Below are positions 46,245 through 56,202 of a DNA stretch of 64,000 bases, piece after piece. Source of the DNA: Bacillota bacterium (GTDB lineage: Bacteria; Bacillota; Negativicutes; Sporomusales; CTSoil-080); the NCBI GenBank assembly GCA_017889635.1, contig JAGGAC010000004.1, positions 18,090 through 82,089 on the forward strand, read 5' to 3'. How positions within the stretch are numbered: the stretch's first letter is position 1; each line of letters begins with the position of its first letter. The notes beneath the pieces are model-generated. The model ran no database searches. It saw only the letters and a list, made by a program, of their open reading frames with translations, and was not told where the DNA came from. A program made the position numbers and the translations under genes.

Positions 46245-46500
46245 ATTATTTATTCACTCCTGCAACCTCAGCCTTTACCAAATAATTATACACCAATATG
46301 ATCGTCAAATAAATATAAAATGTTAACTAAAGAAACGAATAATAGGCTGTTAATGATTCTATCCGCTCTTCTTCCGACAAATAGAACCAGTTCCTTAATG
46401 AAATCATCATCCGAACCGGGCCTACAGCAAGCGTTTTGAAATCTTTAACAGCCTATTTATATTTTTGTCCTAAACTACTTTCTTTGATTGCAGACGTCGT
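46245..46500. other. Non-coding gap between ddl and ftsQ with a long-armed inverted repeat
   Basis: AATAGGCTGTTAA (from 46345) and TTAACAGCCTATT (ending 46456) are complementary arms of 13 bases enclosing about 85 bases. The gap stands where murB often lies in dcw clusters. A 27-codon frame on the minus strand (from MMISLRNWFYLSEEERIESL) lies within it but lacks a clear ribosome site. Confidence 0.55.
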
Positions 46501-47442
46501 TTATCCAATTGCACCGTCCAAGGTAGCAGTAAAAAGTATTTGTTCACACAAATCAGCAAAGGAAATACCAGCCGCAGCTGCCGCCTTGGGGACCAAGCTG
46601 GTCGCTGTCATACCTGGGATAGTGTTAACTTCAAGAACGTATGGCGTATTATTCCCATCCAGCATAACATCTACCCTGGCAATGCCCCTGCATCCCAGCA
46701 CTTTAAAAGCTGCAAGCGCCTCATCCTGCACAATTTTAACAGTTTTCTCGTCCAGCCTAGCGGGTACGATATAATCAGTAGCACCTTTAGTATATTTCGA
46801 CTGATAATCATATCGTCCGTTATGAGGAACTATTTCAATCACTGGCAGCGCCCTTGGGTCTTCAGCCCCGAAGATTGCCACAGTTAGTTCCTTGCCCTGG
46901 ATAAACTCTTCAATCAATATGTCACCATAATTAACGGCTTCAGTTAGCGCCGCAGCTAGATCGTCGCTTTTCTCGACAACTACTACGCCAATACTTGATC
47001 CCTGGGTAACCGGTTTAACAACCACCGGAACCCCGAATTCAGCTAAAATCTTCGGCACCGAATCGCTGTTTACTTCACTTTTAGCATACTGGCGAGATTT
47101 TGGAGTACTAATGCCAGCTTGGAGAAAAAGGCGCTTTGATATCCCCTTATCCATAGCCATGGCACTCGCTAAAACACCGGATCCAGTATAGGGAATCCCT
47201 AATAACTCCAGCGCTCCTTGAAGAATACCATCCTCACCATATTTACCGTGAATGGCGTTGAAAACCACTTCGGTACCTGCATCATTTAATTGTTTAACAA
47301 GGCTATGTGGCTCCAAATCAATCGCCGTAGCGTTATAGCCCTTTTCTTTTAAAGCCGCCAGAATTGCTTTTCCAGTGTTAAGCGATACTTCACGTTCTGC
47401 CGATGGCCCTCCCATTAATACCGCAATACGCCTATTTTCCAA
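46501..47442 (-). CDS. ddl: D-alanine-D-alanine ligase (Ddl)
   Basis: A 313-aa ATP-grasp enzyme that makes the D-Ala-D-Ala end of the peptidoglycan stem. Motifs: VLMGGPSAEREVSLNTG, HGKYGEDGILQGALELLGIPYTGSG, KPVTQGSSIGV and EVNTIPGMTATSLVPKAA. The Tyr of GIPYTGSG fits ordinary Ddl rather than vancomycin-resistance ligases. It follows murA by 11 bases. Confidence 0.97.
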   Translation of the reverse strand: MENRRIAVLMGGPSAEREVSLNTGKAILAALKEKGYNATAIDLEPHSLVKQLNDAGTEVVFNAIHGKYGEDGILQGALELLGIPYTGSGVLASAMAMDKGISKRLFLQAGISTPKSRQYAKSEVNSDSVPKILAEFGVPVVVKPVTQGSSIGVVVVEKSDDLAAALTEAVNYGDILIEEFIQGKELTVAIFGAEDPRALPVIEIVPHNGRYDYQSKYTKGATDYIVPARLDEKTVKIVQDEALAAFKVLGCRGIARVDVMLDGNNTPYVLEVNTIPGMTATSLVPKAAAAAGISFADLCEQILFTATLDGAIG

Positions 47443-47453
47443 AACCAGCCCTC

Positions 47454-48707
47454 CTAATTTGAACCACGCCGCACGATGTCGCCTCCCAGGCTCCGCAGTC
47501 TCTCCTCTAGAGCCTCATAACCACGATCAATGTGAAAGACATTATCGATTTCTGAAGTTCCCTCAGCTGCCAGTGCCGCCAAAACCATCGCTGCCCCAGC
47601 TCTAAGATCATGAACTGCAACCGGTGCTCCTGTAAGCTTAGATACACCCCTGATAATCGCGGTGCGTCCTTCCACCTTGATTTTCGCACCCATGCGGGCC
47701 AATTCGTCAACATGTTTAAATCTATTTTCAAAAATAGTTTCGGTAATAATACTAGTACCTTTTGCTAAAGTTAACATCGCCAATAGCGGAGCTTGTAAAT
47801 CGGTTGGAAAACCGGGATATGGCAGCGTTTTGACATCCACCCCGCGAAACCCGCCTGCTCTAACCCTAATATAATTGAGTCCGCTATTTATTTTAACACC
47901 TACTTCCTGCAACTTATCAGTCACAGCCGAAAGATGTTCTGGCACAATATTTTCCACAACAACATCACCACAGGTTATTGCGCCAGCCAGAATAAATGTC
48001 CCCGCCTCAATGCGATCAGGAATAACAGTATGTTCCGCCGGATTAAGTTTACCGACTCCGGTTATTCGGATAGTATCGCTTCCGGCCCCAATAACTTTAG
48101 CTCCCATCTTATTAAGAAAACACTCAAGATCCGCTACTTCTGGTTCTCTCGCCGCGTTCCGAATAATCGTTGTACCGTCAGCAACCGCCGCCGCCATCAT
48201 TGCGTTCTCGGTTGCTCCAACACTTGGAAAATCAAAACAAATCTCCCCGCCGGTCAGTTCAGCTGCTTCGGCTTGAATATAACCGAATCTATCGCCAACA
48301 AATGCCCCAATACGCTCCAACGCCTTGATATGTAAATCAATCGGCCTTGGCCCGATAGCACATCCGCCGGGATACGACAGCCGCACCTTGCGAAACCGCC
48401 CCAAAAGCGGGCCCATCAGAAAAACTGACGCACGCATTTCACGCATAAGATGTTCTGGTATCTCAGCCCTACTCACATTTCCGGTATCAATAATCAGAGT
48501 AGTACCTTCACGAGTAATTTTCGCACCAAGCAGCGTCATAATGTCCTGCATCATCAAAATGTCCCGCAAGTTAGGCACACCATGAAGAACACTTATACCG
48601 GAACATAAAAGCGTCGCAGCCATAAGCGGCAAAGTTGCATTTTTTGCGCCATTAATTTTTACATTACCGTTTAATTGTACTTCTCCTTTGACGATAAATT
48701 GCTCCAT
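47454..48707 (-). CDS. murA: UDP-N-acetylglucosamine 1-carboxyvinyltransferase (MurA)
   Basis: MurA adds enolpyruvate from PEP to UDP-GlcNAc, the first committed step of peptidoglycan synthesis and the target of fosfomycin. The 417-aa protein begins MEQFIVKGEVQLNGNVKINGAKNA and has the active-site loop GGCAIGPRPIDLH with the reactive Cys. ATG 48707 follows GGGAGGGAAGACG; the longer frame to 48740 is unlikely. Its position between murC and ddl, where murB often lies, is notable. Confidence 0.97.
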   Translation of the reverse strand: MEQFIVKGEVQLNGNVKINGAKNATLPLMAATLLCSGISVLHGVPNLRDILMMQDIMTLLGAKITREGTTLIIDTGNVSRAEIPEHLMREMRASVFLMGPLLGRFRKVRLSYPGGCAIGPRPIDLHIKALERIGAFVGDRFGYIQAEAAELTGGEICFDFPSVGATENAMMAAAVADGTTIIRNAAREPEVADLECFLNKMGAKVIGAGSDTIRITGVGKLNPAEHTVIPDRIEAGTFILAGAITCGDVVVENIVPEHLSAVTDKLQEVGVKINSGLNYIRVRAGGFRGVDVKTLPYPGFPTDLQAPLLAMLTLAKGTSIITETIFENRFKHVDELARMGAKIKVEGRTAIIRGVSKLTGAPVAVHDLRAGAAMVLAALAAEGTSEIDNVFHIDRGYEALEERLRSLGGDIVRRGSN

Positions 48708-48768
48708 CGTCTTCCCTCCCAGACAAGTACAACCACCCACATATCAAAATCAAGGCCCTTAAGAATAA

Positions 48769-50145
48769 TTATTTCTCTACCAATTTTTCAACCAATTCTT
48801 CGCCTGCAAGATAAATATTGCCGGCTCCCATTGTCATTACCAGGTCACCTGATTCCACAATTTCGGTAAGATATCTGGCTATATTGGCCCTATCCTGAAT
48901 ATAAACGGCCTTCTTCCCACTCTGACGCTCGACCTCGTCTTTAATCAACTCACCGCTTACCCCGGGTATTGGATTTTCACCAGCCGCGTAAATATCGGTA
49001 AGAATTAAAATATCAGCCATACCAAATGCACCGCCAAATTCCTTAATAAGTAATTTAGTACGAGTAAAGCGGTGCGGTTGAAAGACACATATTAGCCGTT
49101 TAGGCTTTACATCACGAGCCGCTTGAAGGGTAGTAGCAATCTCTGTCGGATGATGTGCATAGTCGTCGACAACCCAAACCCCATCAACACGCCCCTTAGT
49201 TTGAAACCGCCGCTTAACACCCCGAAACATTGATATGCCTTCGGCAATCTGCTCGAAACTAAGCCCAACAGACATCCCTACAGCCACAGCAGCAAGCGAA
49301 TTAGCAACATTATGCCGACCAGGAACGTTAAGTTCAATTGTTCCGAGCTTTGTTTCCTTATGATATACTGTATAAATCGTAGTAGTGCCGCGAATTGTAA
49401 TGTCACGGGCCATATACTCAGCCTCATGGTCAACTGCGTAAGAAACAAACTTTCTATTAATGTTCGCAGCTATATCCCTCACATACGCATTGTCAAAACA
49501 TAATATACCCAAACCAGTAACAGAGTCTAATTTTTCTAAAAAGTCCTTAAATGCCTGCAAGATACTCTCCATTGTACCATAATGGTCCATATGGTCATTT
49601 TCAATATTCGTAACTACGGCAATATGAGGCGATAATTTAATAAAGGAACCGTCGCTCTCATCAGCCTCAGCCACTAAATATTTGCCTTGCCCCCATTTGG
49701 CATTACCATTTAAATAGTCAAGATCTCCACCGATGATAATTGTAGGATCAAGCCCGCTTTTCTCCAGCATAAGAGCGATAATCGAAGTAGTGGTTGTTTT
49801 CCCGTGGGCGCCAGCCACCGCAATGCCTTGAGCCTCGTTCATCAACATTGCCACCATATCCGACCGATGGAAAATTTTGATTCCCCGTTCCCGGGCGGCA
49901 ACCACTTCCGGATTGTCAGCAGTAATGGCGGTCGATACCACTATTGCCTCAACGTCCTTAATATTCTCCCGGCAATGACCGATAAATACTTTGGCGCCAA
50001 ACCGTTCAAGCCGGTGAACTGCTTCCGACTTAGTGATGTCCGATCCCGTAACAGTGTAGCCTTTTTGCAGCAGGATTTTGGCAATGGCGCTCATTCCAGC
50101 ACCACCAATGCCAATAAAATGAATTCTAGTAATATTAGTGGGCAA
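48769..50145 (-). CDS. murC: UDP-N-acetylmuramate-L-alanine ligase (MurC)
   Basis: The 458-aa Mur ligase adds L-Ala to UDP-MurNAc. It has the nucleotide-binding HFIGIGGAGMSAIAKIL, the P-loop GAHGKTTTTS, EADESDGSF and DDYAHHPTE, all typical of MurC. The gene follows murG with a 73-base gap. Substrate UDP-MurNAc requires MurB, whose gene is not in this window. Confidence 0.97.
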   Translation of the reverse strand: MPTNITRIHFIGIGGAGMSAIAKILLQKGYTVTGSDITKSEAVHRLERFGAKVFIGHCRENIKDVEAIVVSTAITADNPEVVAARERGIKIFHRSDMVAMLMNEAQGIAVAGAHGKTTTTSIIALMLEKSGLDPTIIIGGDLDYLNGNAKWGQGKYLVAEADESDGSFIKLSPHIAVVTNIENDHMDHYGTMESILQAFKDFLEKLDSVTGLGILCFDNAYVRDIAANINRKFVSYAVDHEAEYMARDITIRGTTTIYTVYHKETKLGTIELNVPGRHNVANSLAAVAVGMSVGLSFEQIAEGISMFRGVKRRFQTKGRVDGVWVVDDYAHHPTEIATTLQAARDVKPKRLICVFQPHRFTRTKLLIKEFGGAFGMADILILTDIYAAGENPIPGVSGELIKDEVERQSGKKAVYIQDRANIARYLTEIVESGDLVMTMGAGNIYLAGEELVEKLVEK

Positions 50146-50218
50146 TCAATTCTCCTCCTTCCTGCCGTCAGCGCCTCTTCTAACGCAATGTTATTGTATG
50201 CGCCGTACGGCAAGAGTG

Positions 50219-51349
50219 TCACATTCTTTCTATACTAATATCCGTAAGTTCAATCGCCATTCGGGCAATGGCTACTGCAGCGTCAGGCTGGCCCATCTTT
50301 TTGCTTGACTGGGCCATTGCCGATAGCTCTGCTTTGTTATTCACCAGTTGTTCAATGACCTCAGCCAATATGTCACCAGTTAATTCGGCGTCTTTAATAA
50401 CAATGGCTGCACCGCACTTTTCCAGCACCATAGCATTAAATTCCTGGTGGTTTTCAGCGGCATAAGGATACGGAACTAATACCGATGGTATCCCTCGTGC
50501 CGTAAGTTCTGCAAGCCCGATCGCGCCTGCTCTGAATATTGCAATATCAGCTGCCGCTAAAGCCAGCGGCATATTGTACAAATAAGGTACAATACTAATA
50601 TTTCCAGTTTTGGCAACATCTATACCCAACTGTTTTACAGAACTAACCATATTATTATACTCGCTTTGACCAGTAACATGCAATACTTGGATATCACTCC
50701 TCCCGGCAAAACGCCGACAAACCTCAACCATTGCCTGATTAATGGTACGCGCACCTCGGCTACCGCCTGAAACTAGGAGCGTCAATTTATCCTCATTCAA
50801 TTTAAAAGCCTTTAAACCTTCCTCGCGAGTAGCGGATAATACATCCGATCGGACAGGATTACCGGTTACAACAACCTTGTCCACTTGCTTGCCAAAAAAC
50901 TTAGCCGCGTCCGAGTAGCCAACAGCAACTTTTTTCACTAAGCGAGATAGTATTTTATTAGTAACCCCAGGAACAACATTCTGTTCCTGAATCATCGCGG
51001 GAATGCCAAGTAAGCATGCTGCCAAAAGCACCGGTCCACAGACATAGCCACCAGTACCAATAACAACATCAGGCTTAAACCGGCGAATAATTTTAAAAGA
51101 CTGCCCAATTCCTTTCAAAGTAGATAACACGGTATAAACAGTATCCATAGAAAGACGTCGCTCAAAACCCCGCGACTCAATACCGGCAAAATCAAACCCC
51201 TCTTTGGGTACAATATCTGCCTCCATGCCTTTCTTCGTGCCAACAAACAATATTTCACTTGAATCTACAAGCCCTTGAATGGCCTTTGCAATGGTTACTG
51301 CGGGATAAATATGCCCGCCAGTCCCGCCGCCCGAAATAATAATCCGCAT
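50219..51349 (-). CDS. murG: Lipid II synthase glycosyltransferase (MurG)
   Basis: MurG transfers GlcNAc to lipid I at the inner face of the membrane. The 376-aa GT-B protein has ISGGGTGGHIYPAV at the N-terminus, GTGGYVCGPVLLAA, SGGSRGARTINQA and the donor-site FRAGAIGLAELTARGIPSVLVPYPYAAENHQ. It is 12 bases after the SEDS gene. Confidence 0.97.
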   Translation of the reverse strand: MRIIISGGGTGGHIYPAVTIAKAIQGLVDSSEILFVGTKKGMEADIVPKEGFDFAGIESRGFERRLSMDTVYTVLSTLKGIGQSFKIIRRFKPDVVIGTGGYVCGPVLLAACLLGIPAMIQEQNVVPGVTNKILSRLVKKVAVGYSDAAKFFGKQVDKVVVTGNPVRSDVLSATREEGLKAFKLNEDKLTLLVSGGSRGARTINQAMVEVCRRFAGRSDIQVLHVTGQSEYNNMVSSVKQLGIDVAKTGNISIVPYLYNMPLALAAADIAIFRAGAIGLAELTARGIPSVLVPYPYAAENHQEFNAMVLEKCGAAIVIKDAELTGDILAEVIEQLVNNKAELSAMAQSSKKMGQPDAAVAIARMAIELTDISIERM

Positions 51350-51361
51350 ACACAGAACTCC

Positions 51362-52465
51362 TTATTTATAGTCAACATACCGGGAAATATTCAGCAATAT
51401 CCCCACCCCCGCCAACATAAAAATTAGCGCAGAACCACCGAAACTAATAAATGGCAATGGAATTCCCGTAACTGGCATTGAAGCGGTAACAACAGCAATA
51501 TTCATAAGTGCCTGAACAATAATCATTGTTGTCATTCCGGTAGCCAACACACTACCATAGATATCGGGCGCGGCAATCGCAATTTTAAGACCGCGCCAGG
51601 CAAACAGAAAAAACAAAGTTACAACTGCCGCTGTACCGATAAAACCAAGCTCTTCACCCAAAATAGCAAAAATAAAGTCGGTATGCGGCTCAGGAAGATA
51701 AAGAAACTTTTCCCGGCTGCGACCCAGCCCAACCCCAAACAAACCACCTGAACCTATAGCATACAGCGATTGAATAATATGATAACCGGTATCAAGCGGA
51801 TCAGCCCATGGATTGCTAAACGCTAATAGTCGTTTTAAACGATAAGGCTCTACAATGATTGCGACAATAATTCCAACCACACCGACTGACCCCAAATAAG
51901 CCAAATGCGATAACCTAGCGCCAGCAGTAAACAACAACAGAAAAATTGTCCCAGCGATAGCTAATGCCGTACCAAGATCAGGTTCCTTTAAAATTAGGCC
52001 AAAAACAACTAATAGAGCAAGTAGTTGCGGCATAAGGCCTTTAACAAAGTCAGCAAGTTTACTCTGGTTTTTGGCTAAACTGTCAGCACTAAACAACACC
52101 ATACTTAGCTTAGCAATCTCTGATGGCTGAAGATAAAACGAGCCAAATCCTAACCAACGCCTAGCGCCATTTACCACTTTACCTAATCCTGGAATAAGCA
52201 CCAGCACCAATAAAACGAGCGTCCCCAGCATAACCGGTTTAGCCAGCTTCCGCCATAAATGATAATCAATACTCATTGTGAAAAGCATAGCCACTATTCC
52301 TAAAGTTGCCCAAATCACTTGGCGTTTTAGAAAGTAGTAGCCGTCATCGTAGTTTACCTGGGCTGAAACCGCGCTAGAACTGTAGACCATGACAACACCG
52401 AGGCCTAAGAGAGCCACTACCGTAAAAAACAGGATAAAGTCTGGAGATTTCGGTTTAACCGCCAA
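51362..52465 (-). CDS. ftsW: SEDS-family lipid II flippase/polymerase (FtsW/SpoVE)
   Basis: The 367-aa protein has about ten membrane helices and SEDS signatures: SIDYHLWRKLAKP, GARRWLGFGSFYLQPSEIAKLSMV, KEPDLGTAL, HTDFIFAILGEELGF and PFISFGGSAL. It polymerises glycan with its PBP partner, here probably the spoVD/ftsI product. TTG 52465 is chosen because AAGGAGGGGAATGGA ends just before it; the frame is open to 52546, inside murD. FtsW versus SpoVE roles cannot be separated. Confidence 0.93.
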   Translation of the reverse strand: MAVKPKSPDFILFFTVVALLGLGVVMVYSSSAVSAQVNYDDGYYFLKRQVIWATLGIVAMLFTMSIDYHLWRKLAKPVMLGTLVLLVLVLIPGLGKVVNGARRWLGFGSFYLQPSEIAKLSMVLFSADSLAKNQSKLADFVKGLMPQLLALLVVFGLILKEPDLGTALAIAGTIFLLLFTAGARLSHLAYLGSVGVVGIIVAIIVEPYRLKRLLAFSNPWADPLDTGYHIIQSLYAIGSGGLFGVGLGRSREKFLYLPEPHTDFIFAILGEELGFIGTAAVVTLFFLFAWRGLKIAIAAPDIYGSVLATGMTTMIIVQALMNIAVVTASMPVTGIPLPFISFGGSALIFMLAGVGILLNISRYVDYK

Positions 52466-52478
52466 TCCATTCCCCTCC

Positions 52479-53834
52479 TTACTGTAGCTGGTGTACCAGT
52501 TCTTTAAAAACTTTCCCCCGTTCCTCGTAGTTGTTAAACATGTCATAGCTGGCGCATGCTGGTGACAATAGCACCACTTGCGGCGGCTGAGCTAAACTAT
52601 ATGCCAATTCAACTGCAGAAGAAAAGTCATTCACCAGCCGCACATTTTCAATACCATGTTTATCAGCAGCTTCTGCAAATCGGGTTTTAGCCTCTCCAAC
52701 CAAAATCAGATAATCTAGTTTTTCTTTAGCAACCGTCATAAACTCTGTTAAATCAGTATTTTTATCCCGTCCCCCAGCAATAAGGATTATATTTCCATCA
52801 AATGCTTCCAGCGCTTTTATCGCCGATTCAGGATTGGTAGCCTTAGAATCATTGTAATATGGTACGCCACGCACAGTAAGAACCGGTTCAATTCTATGCT
52901 CCACTCCGCCAAAATTTTTTAGTACTTCGGCTATGGTATCCGCCTTAACACCAAGAAAGTAAGCGGCACCGCAGGCGACCAAAGCATTTTCAACATTATG
53001 GGCACCCTTTATACCAAGATCATTGATCGATGAAATTGTCGTCGTCTCGCCATTCCACCGCATTTTTATTACACCATCTTTAACATAAACTCCCGACGGC
53101 AATTCAGTTCGGCTACTAAAAAAAACCACCTGTGATGATGCCCGGTCCGCCATATGCCTAACTACCAGGTCATCATAATTTAAGATCACGTAATCATCCT
53201 CAGTCTGATTGGCAAAAATCCGTTCTTTCATTAACTGATAGTTTTCCATCGAACGATGCCTATCAATGTGATCGGGAGTAAGATTAAGCACAGCCGCGAT
53301 ATGGGGCCGAAAGTCAATGGCTCCTTCTAATTGGAAACTAGAAATTTCAGCCACCACTAACCCATCTTTACTGACTGAGCAAACTTCCTCCGAGAGTGCA
53401 AGACCAATATTTCCACCAACAACCACTTCCCTCCCGGCAGCTTTTATAATTTCGCCAATCAAAGTAGTTGTCGTGGTTTTTCCATTAGTGCCCGTAATGG
53501 CGACTAGTGGTACTTGGCACAACCGATAGGCCACTTCGATTTCACTCATCACCGTGATTCCTTGTTCCTTAGCCTTTTCTACCAGCGGGCTATATATTGA
53601 AATACCCGGCGATAAAACTACATAGTCAACATCCTTTAGCAAACACTCATCCTGTGGTCCTAAAGCCAGGCGAACTCCGGCGTCAGTCAGGCTATTCAAA
53701 TCATGTTTTATTTCGTTCTTATGCTTAGTATCACTAAGTATAACCTCAGCCTTCAAGTTCTGGATAATCCTAGCCACCGCTATACCACTGATTCCAGCCC
53801 CAAGCACCAACACTTTTTTCCCTTTAAACTCCAT
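52479..53834 (-). CDS. murD: UDP-N-acetylmuramoyl-L-alanine-D-glutamate ligase (MurD)
   Basis: A 451-aa Mur ligase. It has VLVLGAGISGIAVARI, the P-loop GTNGKTTTTTL, NLTPDHIDRHRSMENY and NDSKATNPESAIKAL. It adds D-Glu to UDP-MurNAc-L-Ala. Its start overlaps the mraY stop by 11 bases. Confidence 0.97.
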   Translation of the reverse strand: MEFKGKKVLVLGAGISGIAVARIIQNLKAEVILSDTKHKNEIKHDLNSLTDAGVRLALGPQDECLLKDVDYVVLSPGISIYSPLVEKAKEQGITVMSEIEVAYRLCQVPLVAITGTNGKTTTTTLIGEIIKAAGREVVVGGNIGLALSEEVCSVSKDGLVVAEISSFQLEGAIDFRPHIAAVLNLTPDHIDRHRSMENYQLMKERIFANQTEDDYVILNYDDLVVRHMADRASSQVVFFSSRTELPSGVYVKDGVIKMRWNGETTTISSINDLGIKGAHNVENALVACGAAYFLGVKADTIAEVLKNFGGVEHRIEPVLTVRGVPYYNDSKATNPESAIKALEAFDGNIILIAGGRDKNTDLTEFMTVAKEKLDYLILVGEAKTRFAEAADKHGIENVRLVNDFSSAVELAYSLAQPPQVVLLSPACASYDMFNNYEERGKVFKELVHQLQ

Positions 53835-54810
53835 AAACCAAACCTCCTTTACCAGCTACAAAAATAGCCAACGCTAATGCAGCAAATAAAATTCCGACCA
53901 ACAAAAAAACATTAACAACCTTTGTTTCCGACCAACCTGATAACTCAAAATGGTGATGAATAGGGCTCATCTTAAAAACCCTTTTACCTGTTGATTTAAA
54001 TGATGTAACCTGAATAACAACCGACAACGCCTCAATAACAAAAACGCCACCTACAATGATTAATAATAGCTCAGTCTTTGTCATAACTGCCACCGCCGCC
54101 AATGCACCGCCAATAGCTAAAGAACCGGTATCGCCCATAAACACTTTTGCCGGATTAGCGTTATACCTGAGAAACCCAAGAGTTGCGCCAGCTAAAGCGA
54201 CACAAAATATTGCCAGTGGCGTTTTGCCCAGACTTAGAGCAATAACCGCATAAGCTGCAGCCGCGATAATAACAGTGCCGGACGCCAAGCCGTCTAAACC
54301 ATCAGTTAAATTAACCGCATTAGTTGTACCAATTAGAACAAGAAAGATAAGAATATAATAGAACAAACCGAAATCGATATTTACATTAAGCAACGGTATC
54401 CATACATCGGTTCCACGTCCCAAAAAAGTAATGGCAATATAAGTCATAGCCACTGCCATAATAATCTGACCCAACAATTTTTCCCTGGCTTTAAGACCCA
54501 AATTACGCTTAAGCACCACTTTTATAAAATCATCCATAAACCCAATAATTCCGTGACCTAAGGTAATAAATAAAGCTAACCATACCTCAATACTTTTGCC
54601 GGCAAATAAGAGCGCAGACACTGAAAGCGCCGTCAAAATTATAATTCCTCCCATGGTAGGCGTTCCAGCTTTGGCATAATGGCGCTTAGGACCTTCCTCC
54701 CTAATGCTCTGCCCAAATTTAAGCCGCCTTAGAACTGGAATTATCGCCGGACCAAGTGCAATCGCCACAAAAAAAGCTACAGCGCCAGCATAGTAAACTT
54801 CCTGCTGCAT
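53824..54810 (-). CDS. mraY: Phospho-MurNAc-pentapeptide transferase (MraY)
   Basis: MraY links UDP-MurNAc-pentapeptide to undecaprenyl phosphate, giving lipid I. The 328-aa membrane protein has about ten helices and the family motifs KAGTPTMGG, FMDDFIKV, NLTDGLDGLASG and the C-terminal PIHHHFEL. It follows murF by 36 bases. Confidence 0.97.
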   Translation of the reverse strand: MQQEVYYAGAVAFFVAIALGPAIIPVLRRLKFGQSIREEGPKRHYAKAGTPTMGGIIILTALSVSALLFAGKSIEVWLALFITLGHGIIGFMDDFIKVVLKRNLGLKAREKLLGQIIMAVAMTYIAITFLGRGTDVWIPLLNVNIDFGLFYYILIFLVLIGTTNAVNLTDGLDGLASGTVIIAAAAYAVIALSLGKTPLAIFCVALAGATLGFLRYNANPAKVFMGDTGSLAIGGALAAVAVMTKTELLLIIVGGVFVIEALSVVIQVTSFKSTGKRVFKMSPIHHHFELSGWSETKVVNVFLLVGILFAALALAIFVAGKGGLVYGV

Positions 54811-54846
54811 TATACCCCTCCATTAACATTACAACAATAATTATGC

Positions 54847-56202
54847 TTAGAATATTTCTAGCACTTTCTCCATTTGCATACCCCGCGATCCTTTCAACAG
54901 AACTGTATCGCCCGGGCGAATCAGCTTACTCAACGCCTCCTTTGCTTCGTCGTGATTTTTACAAGCTACCGTTACCGCAACACGATCTTTCAGCGCCGCA
55001 CTGGCGATGTTTTTGGCAAGTTCACCAAGAGTAATAACAACCTGGACTCCCTCTGCCGCCAATTTCTTGCCAATTCGCCGATGGGCCTCAACAGCAACAT
55101 CCCCCAGTTCCAACATATCACCAAGAACCGCTACCTTCCGCCCCTTAGCTACCGTACCAAGAGTTTCAATTGCTGCTTGCATTGACAACGGACTAGCATT
55201 ATATGCATCATTAATAATCGTATATTCGCCCTTCGTTTCAATATGCAAGCGCATTGCACCTGCAACGAAATTTTTCAGTCCAGCTGACGCTTCATCAGGA
55301 CTAAGCCCCAACTCCAACCCAACGGCAATCGCAGCTAAAGCGTTATAAACATTATGTCTGCCAACAGCTGGAATAAAAACAGGAAAATGCCCCTCTGGCC
55401 AAACACACTCAAACTTAGTTCCATTTTCGGCGGCGCTAATATTCACCGCCTTTATTGTGGCTCCGTTAGCAAGACCATACAGCACCACTTTACCCTTGGT
55501 CAAAGTTGCCATCCCCCGCGCCAAAGGTATATCAGCATTTATAACTGCTAGACCATCATTACCTATAGTTTCAATTAATTCTCCTTTAGCTGCCGCAATA
55601 TTTTCCACCGTTCCGAGCAGTTCAAGGTGAGTTTCCCCCACATTGGTAATAACACCTACCGTAGGATTGGCAACGTTAGCCAAACGTTTAATTTCGCCCC
55701 GCCCCCGCATGCCCATTTCTACAACAGCAGCCTGATGCCGATCACTAAGCTGAAGCAAAGTCAGCGGTAACCCAATATCATTATTGTAATTCGCCTCTGT
55801 TTTCAGTACATTAAATTTGCTAGTCAATACGGCCGCAATCATATCTTTTGTTGTAGTTTTACCATTTGACCCAGTAATGGCAATTACCGGAAACTTAAAT
55901 CTTCGACGGTGAAAACAGGCCAAATCCTGTAAAGCCTTAAGTGTGTCGCCAACCATAATAACGCTGACCTTTTCAGAAATAGCAACTTGTTTACTGACAA
56001 TAACTCCAGCGGCCCCCTTTAACGCAGCCTGGCTGATAAAATCGTGACCATCAAAATGCTCGCCGCAAAGGGCAACAAATAACTCACCCGGCTTAAGCGT
56101 GCGACTATTTGTTGAAACTCCAGAAAAAAGCTCTGATGACGCCATGCCCACCAAACTTCCGCCAGTTGCCGCCAACACTTCACCAACCGTGAACTGCGCC
56201 AT
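54847..56202 (-). CDS. murF: UDP-MurNAc-tripeptide-D-alanyl-D-alanine ligase (MurF)
   Basis: A 451-aa Mur ligase with the P-loop GSNGKTTTKDM, TEANYNNDIGLPLTLL, VVEMGMRGRGEI and NDAYNASPLSMQAAIETL. It adds the Ddl product to complete the pentapeptide. It overlaps murE by one base. Confidence 0.97.
   Translation of the reverse strand: MAQFTVGEVLAATGGSLVGMASSELFSGVSTNSRTLKPGELFVALCGEHFDGHDFISQAALKGAAGVIVSKQVAISEKVSVIMVGDTLKALQDLACFHRRRFKFPVIAITGSNGKTTTKDMIAAVLTSKFNVLKTEANYNNDIGLPLTLLQLSDRHQAAVVEMGMRGRGEIKRLANVANPTVGVITNVGETHLELLGTVENIAAAKGELIETIGNDGLAVINADIPLARGMATLTKGKVVLYGLANGATIKAVNISAAENGTKFECVWPEGHFPVFIPAVGRHNVYNALAAIAVGLELGLSPDEASAGLKNFVAGAMRLHIETKGEYTIINDAYNASPLSMQAAIETLGTVAKGRKVAVLGDMLELGDVAVEAHRRIGKKLAAEGVQVVITLGELAKNIASAALKDRVAVTVACKNHDEAKEALSKLIRPGDTVLLKGSRGMQMEKVLEIF

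Noticed and set aside
47875..48335. Two overlapping 133-codon frames on the plus strand
   Set aside because: Both are antisense to murA, whose motifs are intact; no start signals.
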